Source: Citrobacter youngae ATCC 29220
Lineage (GTDB): Bacteria > Pseudomonadota > Gammaproteobacteria > Enterobacterales > Enterobacteriaceae
NCBI RefSeq assembly: GCF_000155975.1
Contig: NZ_GG730299.1
Location: forward strand, 1,460,734 to 1,524,733
DNA length: 64,000 nucleotides
Direction of reading: 5' to 3'
Shown here: positions 1 to 13,419 of the stretch, in pieces
Layout: each line of letters begins with the position of its first letter
Numbering within the stretch: position 1 is the stretch's first letter
Program-made: the position numbers and the translations under genes
The notes under the pieces: generated by a model
The model's input: the letters and a program-made list of their open reading frames with translations, nothing else
What the model was told of the DNA's origin: nothing
The model's database searches: none

Positions 1-611
1 AAGGGATCCTTGCTACCCGCCCTACGCTGGTCCTTGCCAGCGCGCAGGCACAGCCCTCTCTGGCGCTAAAACAGCTGGAGCAGAGCAACGTCAGGGTTGT
101 CACGATCCCGGCAAGCAACGATCTTAACGCGATTGATGAGAAAATTCGCGTCATCGCCGCCGCCACCCATCGGGAAGCCGACGGTGAAACGCTGCGCACC
201 CGCTTACGTCAGGAAATGACGGCGTTGCCGTCATCTGAACTTAACAAACGCGTGCTGTTCATTCTCAATCATGGCGGGATGACCGCCATGGCCGCAGGCC
301 AGCAAACCGCAGCCGATGCGGCTATTCGCGCCGCCGGTTTGCGCAACGCGATGCAGGGCGTTAACCGTTATCAACCTCTTTCGCCAGAAGGCGTGATTGC
401 CAGCCAGCCCGACCTGGTGGTGATTTCACGGGACGGCGTTAAGGCAATGGGCGGCGAGACGAACCTGTGGGCGCTGCCGGGGCTGGCGCAAACACCTGCG
501 GGGCGGAATAAACAGGTGCTACAGGTTGATGATATGGCACTGCTCGGCTTCAGTATCCGTACACCACAGGCCATTTTGCAGCTACGCGCTAAAGCAGAGC
601 AATTGCCCTGA
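1..611 (+). CDS. hmuT: HmuT, periplasmic heme-binding protein of ABC importer (5' end cut off)
   Basis: Only the C-terminal part, about 200 codons, lies in the window; the open frame is already running at base 3. It begins with the segment GILATRPTLVLAS, typical of the heme/siderophore-binding (type III periplasmic binding) family. In this family the protein delivers heme to the HmuU permease in the inner membrane. The stop overlaps the hmuU start codon (TGATG at 609-613), so the two are translationally coupled. Assignment to heme rather than a siderophore rests on the HmuT-like sequence and the hmuUV context. The signal peptide cannot be seen. The upstream receptor or hemS gene, if present, lies outside the window. 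Confidence 0.8.
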   Translation, partial: GILATRPTLVLASAQAQPSLALKQLEQSNVRVVTIPASNDLNAIDEKIRVIAAATHREADGETLRTRLRQEMTALPSSELNKRVLFILNHGGMTAMAAGQQTAADAAIRAAGLRNAMQGVNRYQPLSPEGVIASQPDLVVISRDGVKAMGGETNLWALPGLAQTPAGRNKQVLQVDDMALLGFSIRTPQAILQLRAKAEQLP

Positions 612-1603
612 TGTCCCGACGAATCACCTGTTCTTTGTGGACTCTCGCCCTCATGTTGGTGGTGGTGACAATCCTGGCGACCGGTTTTGGCGCGTTGCGC
701 CTGCCTGTCAGTCTGCTCTGGCGCGATGACGATGAGGCACTGCGCCAAATCTGGCTCACCATCCGCCTGCCTCGCGTCCTGCTGGCGCTGGTAATTGGCG
801 GTTCTCTGGCGCTGGCTGGCTGCGTAATGCAGGGGCTGTTTCGCAATCCCCTTGCCGATCCGGGATTACTCGGCATTAGCAGCGGTGCGGCCTGCGCCGT
901 CGCCCTGTGGGTGGTGCTGCCTGTCTCTTTGCCCGCGCTGCTGATGCTGTACGCTCCGATGCTGGCCGCGTTTCTCGGCGCGCTGGCGGCTACCGTGGTG
1001 ATTTTTATCCTCAGCCAACAGCGCAACGGTTCGCTCTCGCGTCTGCTGTTGGTGGGTATTGCCATCAACGCGCTTTGCGGGGCGGCGGTTGGCGTCCTGT
1101 CATGGGTCAGTAATGATGCGCAACTGCGCCAATTGTCGCTGTGGGGAATGGGAAGCCTGGGCGCTGCGCAGTGGTCCACGCTGCTGGCAATGACCTCGCT
1201 CACGATTCCAACGGTGCTCATCATCTGGCGTCTGGCGCCAGCGCTGAACCTGCTGCAACTGGGTGAAGAAGAGGCGCATTATCTTGGCGTGAATGTCCAT
1301 AGGATCCAGCGGATTTTGCTGCTTTGCAGCGCCTTGCTGGTTGCCGCAGCCGTGGCGGTAAGCGGCGTGATTGGCTTTATCGGGCTGGTTATCCCGCATC
1401 TGATGCGCATGTGGCTCGGCGCAGACCATCGGGCCGTTATCCCCGGTTCCGTGCTGGCGGGCGCGTTTTTATTACTGATTGCCGACACGCTGGCCCGCAC
1501 TTCAGTTGCGCCTGCGGAAATGCCGGTCGGTTTGTTGACCAGTCTTCTCGGCGCGCCGTGGTTTTTATGGCTCATTTTTCGTCAGCGAGGGCCGCATGGC
1601 TGA
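611..1603 (+). CDS. hmuU: HmuU, heme ABC transporter permease (FecCD family)
   Basis: The 330-residue protein is strongly hydrophobic with about nine to ten membrane segments. It has the FecCD/BtuC hallmarks: the LPRVLLALVIGGSLALAG stretch near residue 50, NPLADPGLLGISSG near 80, and the [12 protein letters not shown] coupling region near 255. It forms the inner-membrane channel for heme with the HmuV ATPase. The start ATG overlaps the hmuT stop and the gene runs into hmuV by 8 bases, so hmuTUV is one transcript. It is a paralogue of btuC at 6812-7792 but has HmuT and HmuV as partners. The heme substrate is inferred from family and context. Confidence 0.88.
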   Translation: MSRRITCSLWTLALMLVVVTILATGFGALRLPVSLLWRDDDEALRQIWLTIRLPRVLLALVIGGSLALAGCVMQGLFRNPLADPGLLGISSGAACAVALWVVLPVSLPALLMLYAPMLAAFLGALAATVVIFILSQQRNGSLSRLLLVGIAINALCGAAVGVLSWVSNDAQLRQLSLWGMGSLGAAQWSTLLAMTSLTIPTVLIIWRLAPALNLLQLGEEEAHYLGVNVHRIQRILLLCSALLVAAAVAVSGVIGFIGLVIPHLMRMWLGADHRAVIPGSVLAGAFLLLIADTLARTSVAPAEMPVGLLTSLLGAPWFLWLIFRQRGPHG

Positions 1604-2375
1604 ACATTTCATTGCTGAAAAACTTCACTATCGCGCGGCGGGCCGGTCGGTGATTGACGACGTATCGCTCACCCTCGCCAAAGGCGAACTGGTGGCGCTC
1701 ATCGGCCCCAACGGTGCGGGGAAATCCACCCTGCTGCGCCTGTTGACCGGTTTTCTTAAACCGGTTACCGGGCGCTGCGCGCTGGCAGGAAAGGCGCTGG
1801 ATGACTGGCCTACGCAGACACTTTCGCGCCATCGGGCGGTGATGCGTCAGCAAACGCAGTTAGGTTTTGACTGGCCGGTAGAGACCGTTATCGCGATGGG
1901 ACGCGCCCCCTGGACCCAGCGGTCGGAACCCCGACTTATCGCTCAGGTGATGGAGATAACCGGATGTTCACCGCTGGCAGGCCGACAATACGCCGCGCTT
2001 TCTGGCGGCGAACAACAGCGCGTTCAGCTCGCCCGCGCGCTGGCGCAACTCTGGTGCGACGGCGCGCCTCGGGGTTGGCTATTCCTTGATGAACCCACCT
2101 CTGCGTTAGATCTTTATCACCAGCAGCATCTGCTGCGGTTACTGAAAAAGCTTGTCGCTTCGGGCGCGCTGCATGTGTGCATTGTGCTTCACGATCTGAA
2201 CCTCGCCGCGCTGTGGGCAGACCGAATCGTGCTGCTGCACAACGGCAGGCTGGTGTCGCAAGGCACGCCAGCAGACGTGTTACAGGCCGATGACCTGAAG
2301 CGCTGGTACGGGGCTCAGGTTCACGTTGGCCATCACCCGACCAGCGCCTCCCCGCAGGTGTTTCTGGTGCCTTAG
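1596..2375 (+). CDS. hmuV: HmuV, heme ABC transporter ATPase
   Basis: ATP-binding subunit of the heme importer, 259 residues, the usual length. Walker A GPNGAGKS is at residues 37-44, the signature [12 protein letters not shown] near 135, Walker [13 protein letters not shown] near 163, and the switch histidine in [15 protein letters not shown] ribosome site precedes the ATG, which lies inside the hmuU 3' end. The stop overlaps the stop region of the convergent selO gene by 4 bases, and no terminator separates them. Iron control by Fur is known for this family, but the promoter is outside the window. Confidence 0.88.
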   Translation: MAEHFIAEKLHYRAAGRSVIDDVSLTLAKGELVALIGPNGAGKSTLLRLLTGFLKPVTGRCALAGKALDDWPTQTLSRHRAVMRQQTQLGFDWPVETVIAMGRAPWTQRSEPRLIAQVMEITGCSPLAGRQYAALSGGEQQRVQLARALAQLWCDGAPRGWLFLDEPTSALDLYHQQHLLRLLKKLVASGALHVCIVLHDLNLAALWADRIVLLHNGRLVSQGTPADVLQADDLKRWYGAQVHVGHHPTSASPQVFLVP

Positions 2376-3814
2376 CTCGAACAGCTGACCTCCAGCCGTT
2401 TGCCCCAGTCGGGCGGACGGCTGACATAGTCATCATCGCGATCGACAAACGGGGTACGCAGCGTCTGGTGTAGCCGGTGCAGCTCGGCGTAATCCCCCTG
2501 CTCTGCCTGACTAATCGCCCGTTGCGCCAGCCAGTTACGTAAAACCATCGCCGGGTTTGCCGCCTGCATCTGTGTTTGTCTGACGGCATCATCAACGTTG
2601 TCCTGTTGCAGACGCGAACGGTACCGTGTGAACCAGTCGTCAAACGCCGCGCGGTCGATAAACTCATCGCGTAGCGGGGAGTGCGCGCTGTGCTGTTGCG
2701 TCAGGCTGAGCATGCGGAACGTTCGCGTATAGTCGCTTCTTTCTCGCGCCATCAGGCTAAACAGTTCGCTAAGCAGTTCGTTATCGTTTTTCTGTTCACT
2801 AAAGAAGCCGAGCTTTTGCCGCATCCGCTGGCCGTAGCGCGTTAACAGCGCCAGTTGGTAACGGTCCAGCGCATCGTTGAGCGCCTCGATCGGGATAAAT
2901 GGCGACAGGGTTTGCGCCAGACGTTGCAGGTTCCACAGCGCGGCGGCCGGTTGATTATCGAAACTGTAGCGTCCCTGGTGGTCCGAGTGGTTACAGATAA
3001 AATCCGGCACGTAGTCATCAAGAAAACCATACGGACCGTAATCCATCGTCAGCCCCAGAATCGACATGTTGTCCGTATTCATAACGCCATGCGCAAACCC
3101 TACCGCCTGCCAGTCGGCGATTAAGTTTGCGGTACGCGTGACAACATCGCTAAACCACAGCTGATATTTATCGGCTTCCTCCTGCCAATGCGGCCAGTAA
3201 TGACGAATGGCGAAGTCTGCCAACTGGCGCACTTTCTCCGGCTCGCGACGATAGTAGAAATGTTCAAAATGGCCAAAGCGCATATGGCTTTGCGCCACGC
3301 GAACGAGCATCGCTCCGGCCTCTACCGTTTCGCGATACACCGGCGTGTCGCTGGTGACAATCGACAATGCCCGCGTGGTAGGAATACCCAGGTAGTGCAT
3401 CGCTTCACTCGCCAGACTTTCGCGAATGGTCGAACGCAGCACGGCGCGACCATCGCCCATGCGGGAATAAGGCGTGAGCCCGGCGCCTTTCAGGTGCCAG
3501 TCAAGCGTCGAGCCATCAGCAAGCTGCTGTTCACCCAGCAGGATCCCGCGTCCGTCGCCAAGCTGCCCTGCCCAGACGCCGAACTGATGCCCGCTATAGA
3601 CTTGTGCTAAAGGCGACATCCCGGGAAGCAACGATTCGCCTCCCCAAACGCCTGAACCATCTGAAATATCAAATAGCGCCGCGGGAATAGCCAACTGCTC
3701 AGCCAGAGCATCGTTATGCCAGATAAGATGCGCATTTTTCAGGGGCGTGGGCGAAAGTGCTGTATAGGTTGCTGGTAATTCATCACGCCAGCGGGTGGTA
3801 AAAGACAGGGTCAT
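2372..3814 (-). CDS. selO: SelO, protein AMPylase (pseudokinase fold)
   Basis: Formerly ydiU/UPF0061. SelO transfers AMP from ATP to Ser, Thr or Tyr of target proteins and is linked to redox stress. The 480 residues compare with 478 in E. coli. The conserved [10 protein letters not shown] and [11 protein letters not shown] segments hold the metal and catalytic residues Asn247, Asp248 and Asp258. The C-terminus ends in Cys-Ser-Ser; this penultimate-region cysteine replaces the selenocysteine of many eukaryotic members. A strong AGGAGG ribosome site precedes the ATG. It converges on hmuV with a 4-base overlap of stop codons. Confidence 0.95.
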   Translation of the reverse strand: MTLSFTTRWRDELPATYTALSPTPLKNAHLIWHNDALAEQLAIPAALFDISDGSGVWGGESLLPGMSPLAQVYSGHQFGVWAGQLGDGRGILLGEQQLADGSTLDWHLKGAGLTPYSRMGDGRAVLRSTIRESLASEAMHYLGIPTTRALSIVTSDTPVYRETVEAGAMLVRVAQSHMRFGHFEHFYYRREPEKVRQLADFAIRHYWPHWQEEADKYQLWFSDVVTRTANLIADWQAVGFAHGVMNTDNMSILGLTMDYGPYGFLDDYVPDFICNHSDHQGRYSFDNQPAAALWNLQRLAQTLSPFIPIEALNDALDRYQLALLTRYGQRMRQKLGFFSEQKNDNELLSELFSLMARERSDYTRTFRMLSLTQQHSAHSPLRDEFIDRAAFDDWFTRYRSRLQQDNVDDAVRQTQMQAANPAMVLRNWLAQRAISQAEQGDYAELHRLHQTLRTPFVDRDDDYVSRPPDWGKRLEVSCSS

Positions 3815-3875
3815 AAGGCCTCCTGCCTCTAGTGTAGACTGTTAAAAGCCTGTTAAACACCAGCAAATAAAAGGG

Positions 3876-4589
3876 TTATATTCTGGATAACGAAATTATC
3901 TGCGCGGGTGGCACCGCAGGCCACAGTCCGCCCTGCATGGCGCTGAATCCGAGAGGAAGTACGCGCGCCAGCATCTCTTGCGTATCAATACCGCTAATGA
4001 TGATTGACTCACAGCTGGGTGATATTTGCGCCTGAATCGCCCGCATAAACGGTTCAAACGAAATATGCGCAATCCTTTGTTGAACAAAGTTTTTATCCAG
4101 CACAACGCGCCTGAACAGGCCGTCAAAAATGGCCCGGGTTGATATGCCGCCGGCGCCGTAATTTTTCAAAATTAATGGAAATCTTGCCGCAAGTGCCGCC
4201 AGCGTTGGATTGTCTTTCCCATTGTTTAACGCCGGATAGCTTTCATTAATAGTCAGTTCGAGGAATGAAAATCGTTCAACTTGTGAAGCATATCCAGCGT
4301 CTGATAATAAAATATTAGCCATTGCCGGGGTTAAATTAATCCAGGCAGAAACTTTTCGCTGAATAAAAAAATGTTGGCACGTTTCGATTAACTCTAGTTT
4401 TTCTGCAAATAAACGACATTGCTCTTCGTCCGACATCCGGGGTAGGACCAGCTCGGTGGGAATACGCACATCCCCATGCGCACTGGCAAAACTGGTGATG
4501 ATATCTACGTATTTAAGATCGCCTTTTTCACTTCTCGCCGGGAGAAAAGAGAGCTCTGAATGGTAAAGAGTATCCAGTGAAACAATCAT
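3876..4589 (-). CDS. ydiV: YdiV (RflP), degenerate EAL-domain anti-FlhDC factor
   Basis: The 237 residues equal the E. coli length. It belongs to the EAL family but lacks the catalytic set: where a phosphodiesterase has E-A-L, this protein has FLELTIN near residue 130. YdiV binds the FlhD subunit of the flagellar master regulator and represses motility according to nutrient state; it does not degrade c-di-GMP. The conserved segments CQHFFIQ, AIFDGLF, VVLDKNF and SFEPFMRAIQAQISP support the assignment. It is more AT-rich than its neighbours, as usual for this gene. GAGGGG upstream is a plausible ribosome site. Confidence 0.88.
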   Translation of the reverse strand: MIVSLDTLYHSELSFLPARSEKGDLKYVDIITSFASAHGDVRIPTELVLPRMSDEEQCRLFAEKLELIETCQHFFIQRKVSAWINLTPAMANILLSDAGYASQVERFSFLELTINESYPALNNGKDNPTLAALAARFPLILKNYGAGGISTRAIFDGLFRRVVLDKNFVQQRIAHISFEPFMRAIQAQISPSCESIIISGIDTQEMLARVLPLGFSAMQGGLWPAVPPAQIISLSRI

Positions 4590-4908
4590 CGCGTCAGCCC
4601 CTCTGCATAGGTGTTATCCGGCATCCTGTAGCAAAGGATGGAGAAATACGTTACTGCTGATGCAAGTAGAGGCCCTTTCATTTTTCCCTTTATAGCCAGT
4701 AAATCGAATCCTTTTTTTTAGCTTATCCTGATTATAAGCGAATATCCAGCTTTGCACTTTTTTAATATTTCGGAATAAATCATATTTTTAGCAAGATACA
4801 CTCTTAAGGCTTAGGGCTATTGTTCCGCTTAAGGAAGAAATAAAAGTTAACGTTCAAAAGCCGAGATCGAGGCTGCGCAGTCGTTGGCAGCCTCGTCAAC
4901 TGTGAGGA
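4590..4908. other. Intergenic region between ydiV and nlpC
   Basis: 319 bases without a gene. The part near 4670-4860 is AT-rich and probably carries the ydiV promoter, but no confident -35/-10 pair stands out. The only clear structure is the inverted repeat at 4868-4895 next to nlpC. Confidence 0.5.
4868..4895 (-). terminator. Hairpin downstream of nlpC
   Basis: CGAGGCTGC at 4868-4876 pairs perfectly with GCAGCCTCG at 4887-4895. Read leftward it lies just after the nlpC stop. The T-run (CTTTTG) comes about 8 bases later, so it is a weak intrinsic terminator or an mRNA 3' stabiliser. Confidence 0.5.
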
Positions 4909-5373
4909 TTAAATACGTCGAGCCTGCCAAAAGTTTTTACGCCAGTAGACATTGTCCAGTGACGAGCGCATCACTCCGCGGCTGGTTGAGGCATGAATAA
5001 ATTGATTATTGGTATCGTAAATGCCGACATGCAGACCGCTTTCTCCGGATCCGGTTTTAAAGAAAACCAGATCGCCGGGCAGCAGATCGTCTTTATCGAT
5101 TTCGGTACCAATCTTTGATTGCTTGCGCGTGTCGCGTGGCAGTTGCAAATCAAATTTATCGCGCATGGTCATCAAAACAAACCCCGAACAATCTACGCCG
5201 CTACGACTCATACCGCCGTAGCGATAAGGCGTTCCGCGCCACGTTTGCAGCTGATCGTTAAGACCCGCAATAACGGCGATAGAATCCGACAAGTGGGCAT
5301 TTGGCGCAGGAGCACGATGGCTGCTGCAGCCCGCCAGAAACAATGCTGTGATGAAAAGGAGCCAAAAGCGCAT
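4909..5373 (-). CDS. nlpC: NlpC, NlpC/P60 lipoprotein, putative cell-wall peptidase
   Basis: 154 residues with a lipoprotein signal: hydrophobic N-terminus and lipobox LAGC with Cys16 as the lipidation site. The NlpC/P60 domain shows the papain-like Cys62 (in VDCSGF), His115 (in LHVGIY) and a third polar residue, His127 (in FIHAST). Family members cut gamma-D-Glu-diaminopimelate or related peptide bonds in peptidoglycan. The position upstream of btuD-btuE-btuC, on the same strand, is as in E. coli; no function in B12 uptake is shown. Confidence 0.93.
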   Translation of the reverse strand: MRFWLLFITALFLAGCSSHRAPAPNAHLSDSIAVIAGLNDQLQTWRGTPYRYGGMSRSGVDCSGFVLMTMRDKFDLQLPRDTRKQSKIGTEIDKDDLLPGDLVFFKTGSGESGLHVGIYDTNNQFIHASTSRGVMRSSLDNVYWRKNFWQARRI

Positions 5374-5450
5374 TCAGGACGAATCCTCTGAATTTAATTT
5401 TTATGTCAATTTAGCGTGGAAATTATATGATTTTCAAGAACCCATTTAAC

Positions 5451-6200
5451 TTAAGTGGTTGATATGAGCATTCTGTGGCCTTCAATATCTAAACGACGGA
5501 AGTTCACGCCATACGCCTGCGACAAATTCGCGGGCGTCAGGACCGCGTCTCGTGGGCCGCTGGCAAGCAGCTTCCCGCGTTTGAGTAACCAAGCCTTATG
5601 CGCATGGCGTAAGGTATGATTGAGGTCATGGCTGCTCATCACAATCGCTATTCCCTGCAAACACAGCTGGCTCAACAATCGGTCCAGCGCGTTTTGTTGC
5701 GCCACGTCCAGGCTGTTCATCGGCTCATCCAACAGTAAAAGCTGGCCGAATGGATTCGCTTGCGGGCAAATCTGCAAAATAACGGCGGCAAGGCGCACGC
5801 GCTGCCACTCCCCGCCGGATAGCTGATTCACGCCACGCCCCAACTTATCCCCCAGACCAAGCGCGTCGGCGACGTCCTGTAACTGCCCGGTACGGGCTTT
5901 GTCAGGTTGATGCAGCGTCAAAAAATGCCAGACCGGCATTGCAAACGGCGGGTTTTGCTGTTGCGCAAGATAGGCGCGATATTGCGCCAGCTTTGCAGCA
6001 GGCCATTCTTCAAGCGGCATGTCGCCGAAGATGATGCCCCCCTCCCCGGTCGTCAAACCCGCCATGCGCGCCAACAGCGTGCTTTTTCCGGCACCGTTAG
6101 GCCCCACCAAATGCAGGATCTCCCCTGCTTTTATTTCGCCAGAAAGCGGGCCGAGCCGGGTCGATTCCGCGACGTTCTGTAGCTGCATCAGACAAGACAT
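5451..6200 (-). CDS. btuD: BtuD, vitamin B12 ABC transporter ATPase
   Basis: 249 residues, the family length. Walker A GPNGAGKS is at 33-40, the signature [12 protein letters not shown] at 130-141, Walker B LLLLDEP at 157-163 and the switch His194 (SSHDLN). It energises cobalamin import through BtuC, fed by periplasmic BtuF encoded elsewhere. The ATG overlaps the btuE stop by one base (TAATG), so it is translationally coupled to btuE. Confidence 0.95.
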   Translation of the reverse strand: MSCLMQLQNVAESTRLGPLSGEIKAGEILHLVGPNGAGKSTLLARMAGLTTGEGGIIFGDMPLEEWPAAKLAQYRAYLAQQQNPPFAMPVWHFLTLHQPDKARTGQLQDVADALGLGDKLGRGVNQLSGGEWQRVRLAAVILQICPQANPFGQLLLLDEPMNSLDVAQQNALDRLLSQLCLQGIAIVMSSHDLNHTLRHAHKAWLLKRGKLLASGPRDAVLTPANLSQAYGVNFRRLDIEGHRMLISTT

Positions 6201-6751
6201 TAGTTTGCCAGCGCCGTCTTGATGCTTTGCACGAGGATCGGATCCTCAGGCGTCATATCAGGAGAGAAGCGTTGCAGCACTTGCCCATCCCGGCCAACTA
6301 AAAATTTCTCGAAGTTCCACAGGATATCGTCCGGGTAGAGCGGCGCCCGGCCTTTACTGGCCATACGCTCATAGAATCCGCTGTCGGCTGGCGCAACAGC
6401 CGTTGGCGCGGCATTGATCAGCTTCTGATACAGCGGATGACGCCCCTCGCCGTTGACCTCAATCTTGCTGAACATCGGGAAGGTTACGCCCCAGGTTGTG
6501 CTGCAGTACGTTTTGATTTCGTCTTCGCTGCCCGGCTCCTGGCCCAGAAACTGGTTGCAGGGAAAACCAAGCACGTTGAAGCCCTGCTGGTGCCAGGCTT
6601 TCTGCAGGTTCTCCAGCTGCTCGTATTGCGGCGTCAGTCCACATTTTGAAGCAACATTGACGATTAACAGAACATTGCCGGAATACGGTTGCAGCGTAGT
6701 AACCTCGCCGTCGATGGTCGTCACTTCTGTATTGAGGATAGTGTTTTGCAT
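6200..6751 (-). CDS. btuE: BtuE, thioredoxin/glutathione peroxidase
   Basis: 183-residue glutathione-peroxidase-family protein. The peroxidatic Cys37 is in [12 protein letters not shown], followed by the conserved [13 protein letters not shown] and the WNFEKFLV motif. It reduces hydrogen peroxide and lipid hydroperoxides and is not needed for B12 transport even though it lies between btuC and btuD. A GGAG ribosome site lies ahead of the ATG. Downstream btuD overlaps its stop by one base. Confidence 0.95.
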   Translation of the reverse strand: MQNTILNTEVTTIDGEVTTLQPYSGNVLLIVNVASKCGLTPQYEQLENLQKAWHQQGFNVLGFPCNQFLGQEPGSEDEIKTYCSTTWGVTFPMFSKIEVNGEGRHPLYQKLINAAPTAVAPADSGFYERMASKGRAPLYPDDILWNFEKFLVGRDGQVLQRFSPDMTPEDPILVQSIKTALAN

Positions 6752-6811
6752 AGCATCTCCAGAACAACAGGTGGATTTTCAGTTTTTAATCATAGACCGA
6801 ACCAACGCGTT

Positions 6812-7792
6812 CTAGCGCGCGGCTTTTAACAATAGCCAGATAAATACCGGAGCGCCCAGGGTAGCCGTCACCACGCCGATAGGCAGTTCAGCCGACGCCA
6901 GCGCCAGACGCGCAACAACATCAGCGAACAGCAATGCGATTGCGCCAGCCAACGCGCAGCCCGGAAGTAACACGCGATGATCGGTTAAGCCGCACAGCCG
7001 TAAAATATGTGGGATCACCAACCCAATAAAACCAATCGCGCCCGCCAGCGCCACGCTTACGCCGACCATCCATCCCGTGGCGACCACCAGCAGGTTGCGC
7101 CAGAACCATAATGGCAGTCCCAACTGACGGGCAGAAGTTTCCCCCAGCGCCAGCATATTCATCGGCTGGGACTGACAGCAGATCCATACCAGCACCGGGA
7201 CCAGCGCCACCATCAGCCAGGCCTGATGCCAGTCTACGCCGCCAAAGCCTCCCATCATCCAGTACATCAGCTGTCGTAAGTCAAAAGAGGTGGAGAAGTA
7301 GATGGCCCATGTCATCAACGCGCTACAGATAATCCCCAGCGCCACCCCCGCCAACAGCAGACGGCTGGTAGACAAATGACGACGGGCGAAGCGTAACAGA
7401 ATGAGAGTGATAATCAGCGCCCCGGCGATGGCGCATAAGCCCAACGCCCAGCCGGGAAGCTGACCCTGGCCGAGCAGCACCGCCGCGATGAGTCCGACGC
7501 CTGCGCCGTTAGACACGCCCAGTAATCCAGGCTCTGCGAGCGGGTTTTCAAAGAGCGCCTGCATCACTGCGCCAGACAAGGCCAACGCAGCGCCGACCAG
7601 CAAAACGGCGAGGGTACGAGGAAAGCGAATTTGCCAGACGAACAGATCGCCGCGGGCGCTGAACCAGTCGCCGGGAGCGATCCACTGTTCTCCTGCGCAC
7701 AAGCTTAGAATTGTTGCCAGTAGCATCAGCACTGACAGTGACAGTATCCAGCGCACGTTTCGTCGCTGCTGTTGAAGAGCGAAAGTCAGCAT
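6812..7792 (-). CDS. btuC: BtuC, vitamin B12 ABC transporter permease
   Basis: 326 residues from the ATG at 7792, matching E. coli BtuC, whose N-terminus is also MLT followed by a Q/R-rich stretch. A 34-codon upstream extension is open but includes terminator sequence, so I reject it. It is a FecCD-family membrane protein with about ten helices, [19 protein letters not shown] near residue 80 and the coupling segment [13 protein letters not shown] near 245. It forms the cobalamin channel with BtuD. Order btuC-btuE-btuD on the minus strand is as in E. coli. Confidence 0.95.
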   Translation of the reverse strand: MLTFALQQQRRNVRWILSLSVLMLLATILSLCAGEQWIAPGDWFSARGDLFVWQIRFPRTLAVLLVGAALALSGAVMQALFENPLAEPGLLGVSNGAGVGLIAAVLLGQGQLPGWALGLCAIAGALIITLILLRFARRHLSTSRLLLAGVALGIICSALMTWAIYFSTSFDLRQLMYWMMGGFGGVDWHQAWLMVALVPVLVWICCQSQPMNMLALGETSARQLGLPLWFWRNLLVVATGWMVGVSVALAGAIGFIGLVIPHILRLCGLTDHRVLLPGCALAGAIALLFADVVARLALASAELPIGVVTATLGAPVFIWLLLKAAR

Positions 7793-7851
7793 GTTTTCCA
7801 TTCTGCTGAAAAGAGATGGGGTGATTCTACGGCGCTGATTCGGTAGTGAAA

Positions 7852-7880
7852 AGGAAAAAGGCCGCAGAGCGGCCTTTTTA
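7852..7880 (-). terminator. Intrinsic terminator downstream of ihfA
   Basis: AAAAAGGCCGC, a short loop, then GCGGCCTTTTT on the plus strand. The symmetric A and T tracts let it work in both directions. It ends leftward transcription from the thrS-to-ihfA operon before btuC. It directly abuts an ERIC element. Confidence 0.8.
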
Positions 7881-7882
7881 GT

Positions 7883-8008
<126 letters not shown>

Positions 8009-8071
8009 ATATACGTCATGCTTTGCGCTGCCGCTTTGATGGCAACGCAAGTGGCTTAACGAATCGTTAAA

Positions 8072-8371
8072 TCACTCTTCTTTGGGCGTTGCGTTTTCAA
8101 CCCGGCTTTTTAACTTCTGTCCGGGTCTGAAGGTCACCACGCGCCGTGCTGTAATGGGAATATCTTCGCCCGTTTTCGGGTTACGGCCCGGACGTTGATT
8201 CTTATCACGCAGATCGAAGTTACCAAAACCAGAGAGTTTTACCTGCTCACCATTTTCCAGAGCACGACGAATCTCTTCGAAAAACAGCTCGACCAGTTCT
8301 TTGGCATCCCGCTTGCTAAGCCCAAGCTTATCAAACAGATATTCTGACATTTCAGCTTTTGTAAGCGCCAT
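8072..8371 (-). CDS. ihfA: IhfA, integration host factor alpha subunit
   Basis: 99 residues, identical in length to E. coli IhfA. The HU/IHF family signature [21 protein letters not shown] holds the beta-arm with the intercalating proline near residue 65. With IhfB it binds and sharply bends DNA for recombination, replication and sigma-54 transcription, for example the astC promoter class at 42165. It starts 4 bases after the pheT stop at the end of the translation operon. Confidence 0.97.
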   Translation of the reverse strand: MALTKAEMSEYLFDKLGLSKRDAKELVELFFEEIRRALENGEQVKLSGFGNFDLRDKNQRPGRNPKTGEDIPITARRVVTFRPGQKLKSRVENATPKEE

Positions 8372-8375
8372 AGGT

Positions 8376-11930
<3,555 letters not shown>

Positions 11931-11957
11931 AAAAAAGCCTCCACCAGGGAGGCTTTT
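11931..11957 (-). terminator. pheST operon attenuator terminator
   Basis: Read leftward: GCCTCC, loop, GGAGGC, then a run of T. It follows the PheM leader peptide, and by the known pheST mechanism ribosome stalling at the Phe codons lets an antiterminator form. Stem arms are at 11937-11942 and 11948-11953. Confidence 0.9.
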
Positions 11958-12002
11958 AGGCGCTGTTTTCCGTTTCTTCTTTCACGCGCAAGCCTCCTGG
12001 AT

Positions 12003-12047
12003 TCAGGTGCTAAAGTAAAAGAAGAAGCGGAAAATAGCAGCATTCAT
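12003..12047 (-). CDS. pheM: PheM, pheST leader peptide
   Basis: A 14-codon frame reading [14 protein letters not shown], identical to the E. coli PheM leader as I know it. Four of its codons encode phenylalanine in a cluster of five phenylalanines overall, so translation senses charged tRNA-Phe. It is followed by the attenuator hairpin at 11931-11957. The protein has no other known role. An AAGG ribosome site lies about 10 bases ahead. Confidence 0.93.
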
Positions 12048-12086
12048 GCTTGCGTTACCTTGTATGGTAAAAACCGGACAACCTTT

Positions 12087-12115
12087 ATTGAAAAGGCTTA
12101 CGGATAAATTGTCAA
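12087..12115 (-). promoter_or_regulatory. Promoter of pheM-pheS-pheT-ihfA
   Basis: On the minus strand a perfect -35 TTGACA (12115-12110) and -10 TTCAAT (12092-12087) with a 17-base spacer, about 40 bases ahead of pheM. It gives the phe genes their own start within the larger operon. Confidence 0.75.
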
Positions 12116-12136
12116 CCAATTGATTGCGCTACAAAT

Positions 12137-12165
12137 AAAAGAGAGGGAGCCAGGCTCCCTCTTTT
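12137..12165 (-). terminator. Terminator after rplT
   Basis: GAGGGAGC at 12143-12150 pairs with GCTCCCTC at 12154-12161, flanked by A and T tracts. It separates the infC-rpmI-rplT transcript from the phe promoter, probably partially. Confidence 0.85.
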
Positions 12166-12172
12166 CACCGGC

Positions 12173-12550
<378 letters not shown>

Positions 12551-12579
12551 CTAATTAAAAAGTTAAAAGGGTTAACGAC

Positions 12580-12801
<222 letters not shown>

Positions 12802-12873
12802 TTAATAAACGAAACGTAGGCGAACAACGGCTGTGGAACCCGCAGGCTCCACAGACATTGCTACTTGAAGGCC

Positions 12874-13419
<546 letters not shown>

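Noticed and set aside
371..1575. Long minus-strand frames opposite hmuT and hmuU
   Set aside because: They are antisense shadows of GC-rich coding genes: Arg/Ser/Ala-rich, no ribosome sites and no family resemblance.
1936..2667. 243-codon minus-strand frame across the hmuV-selO junction
   Set aside because: Overlaps both convergent real genes in other frames and has no recognisable domain.
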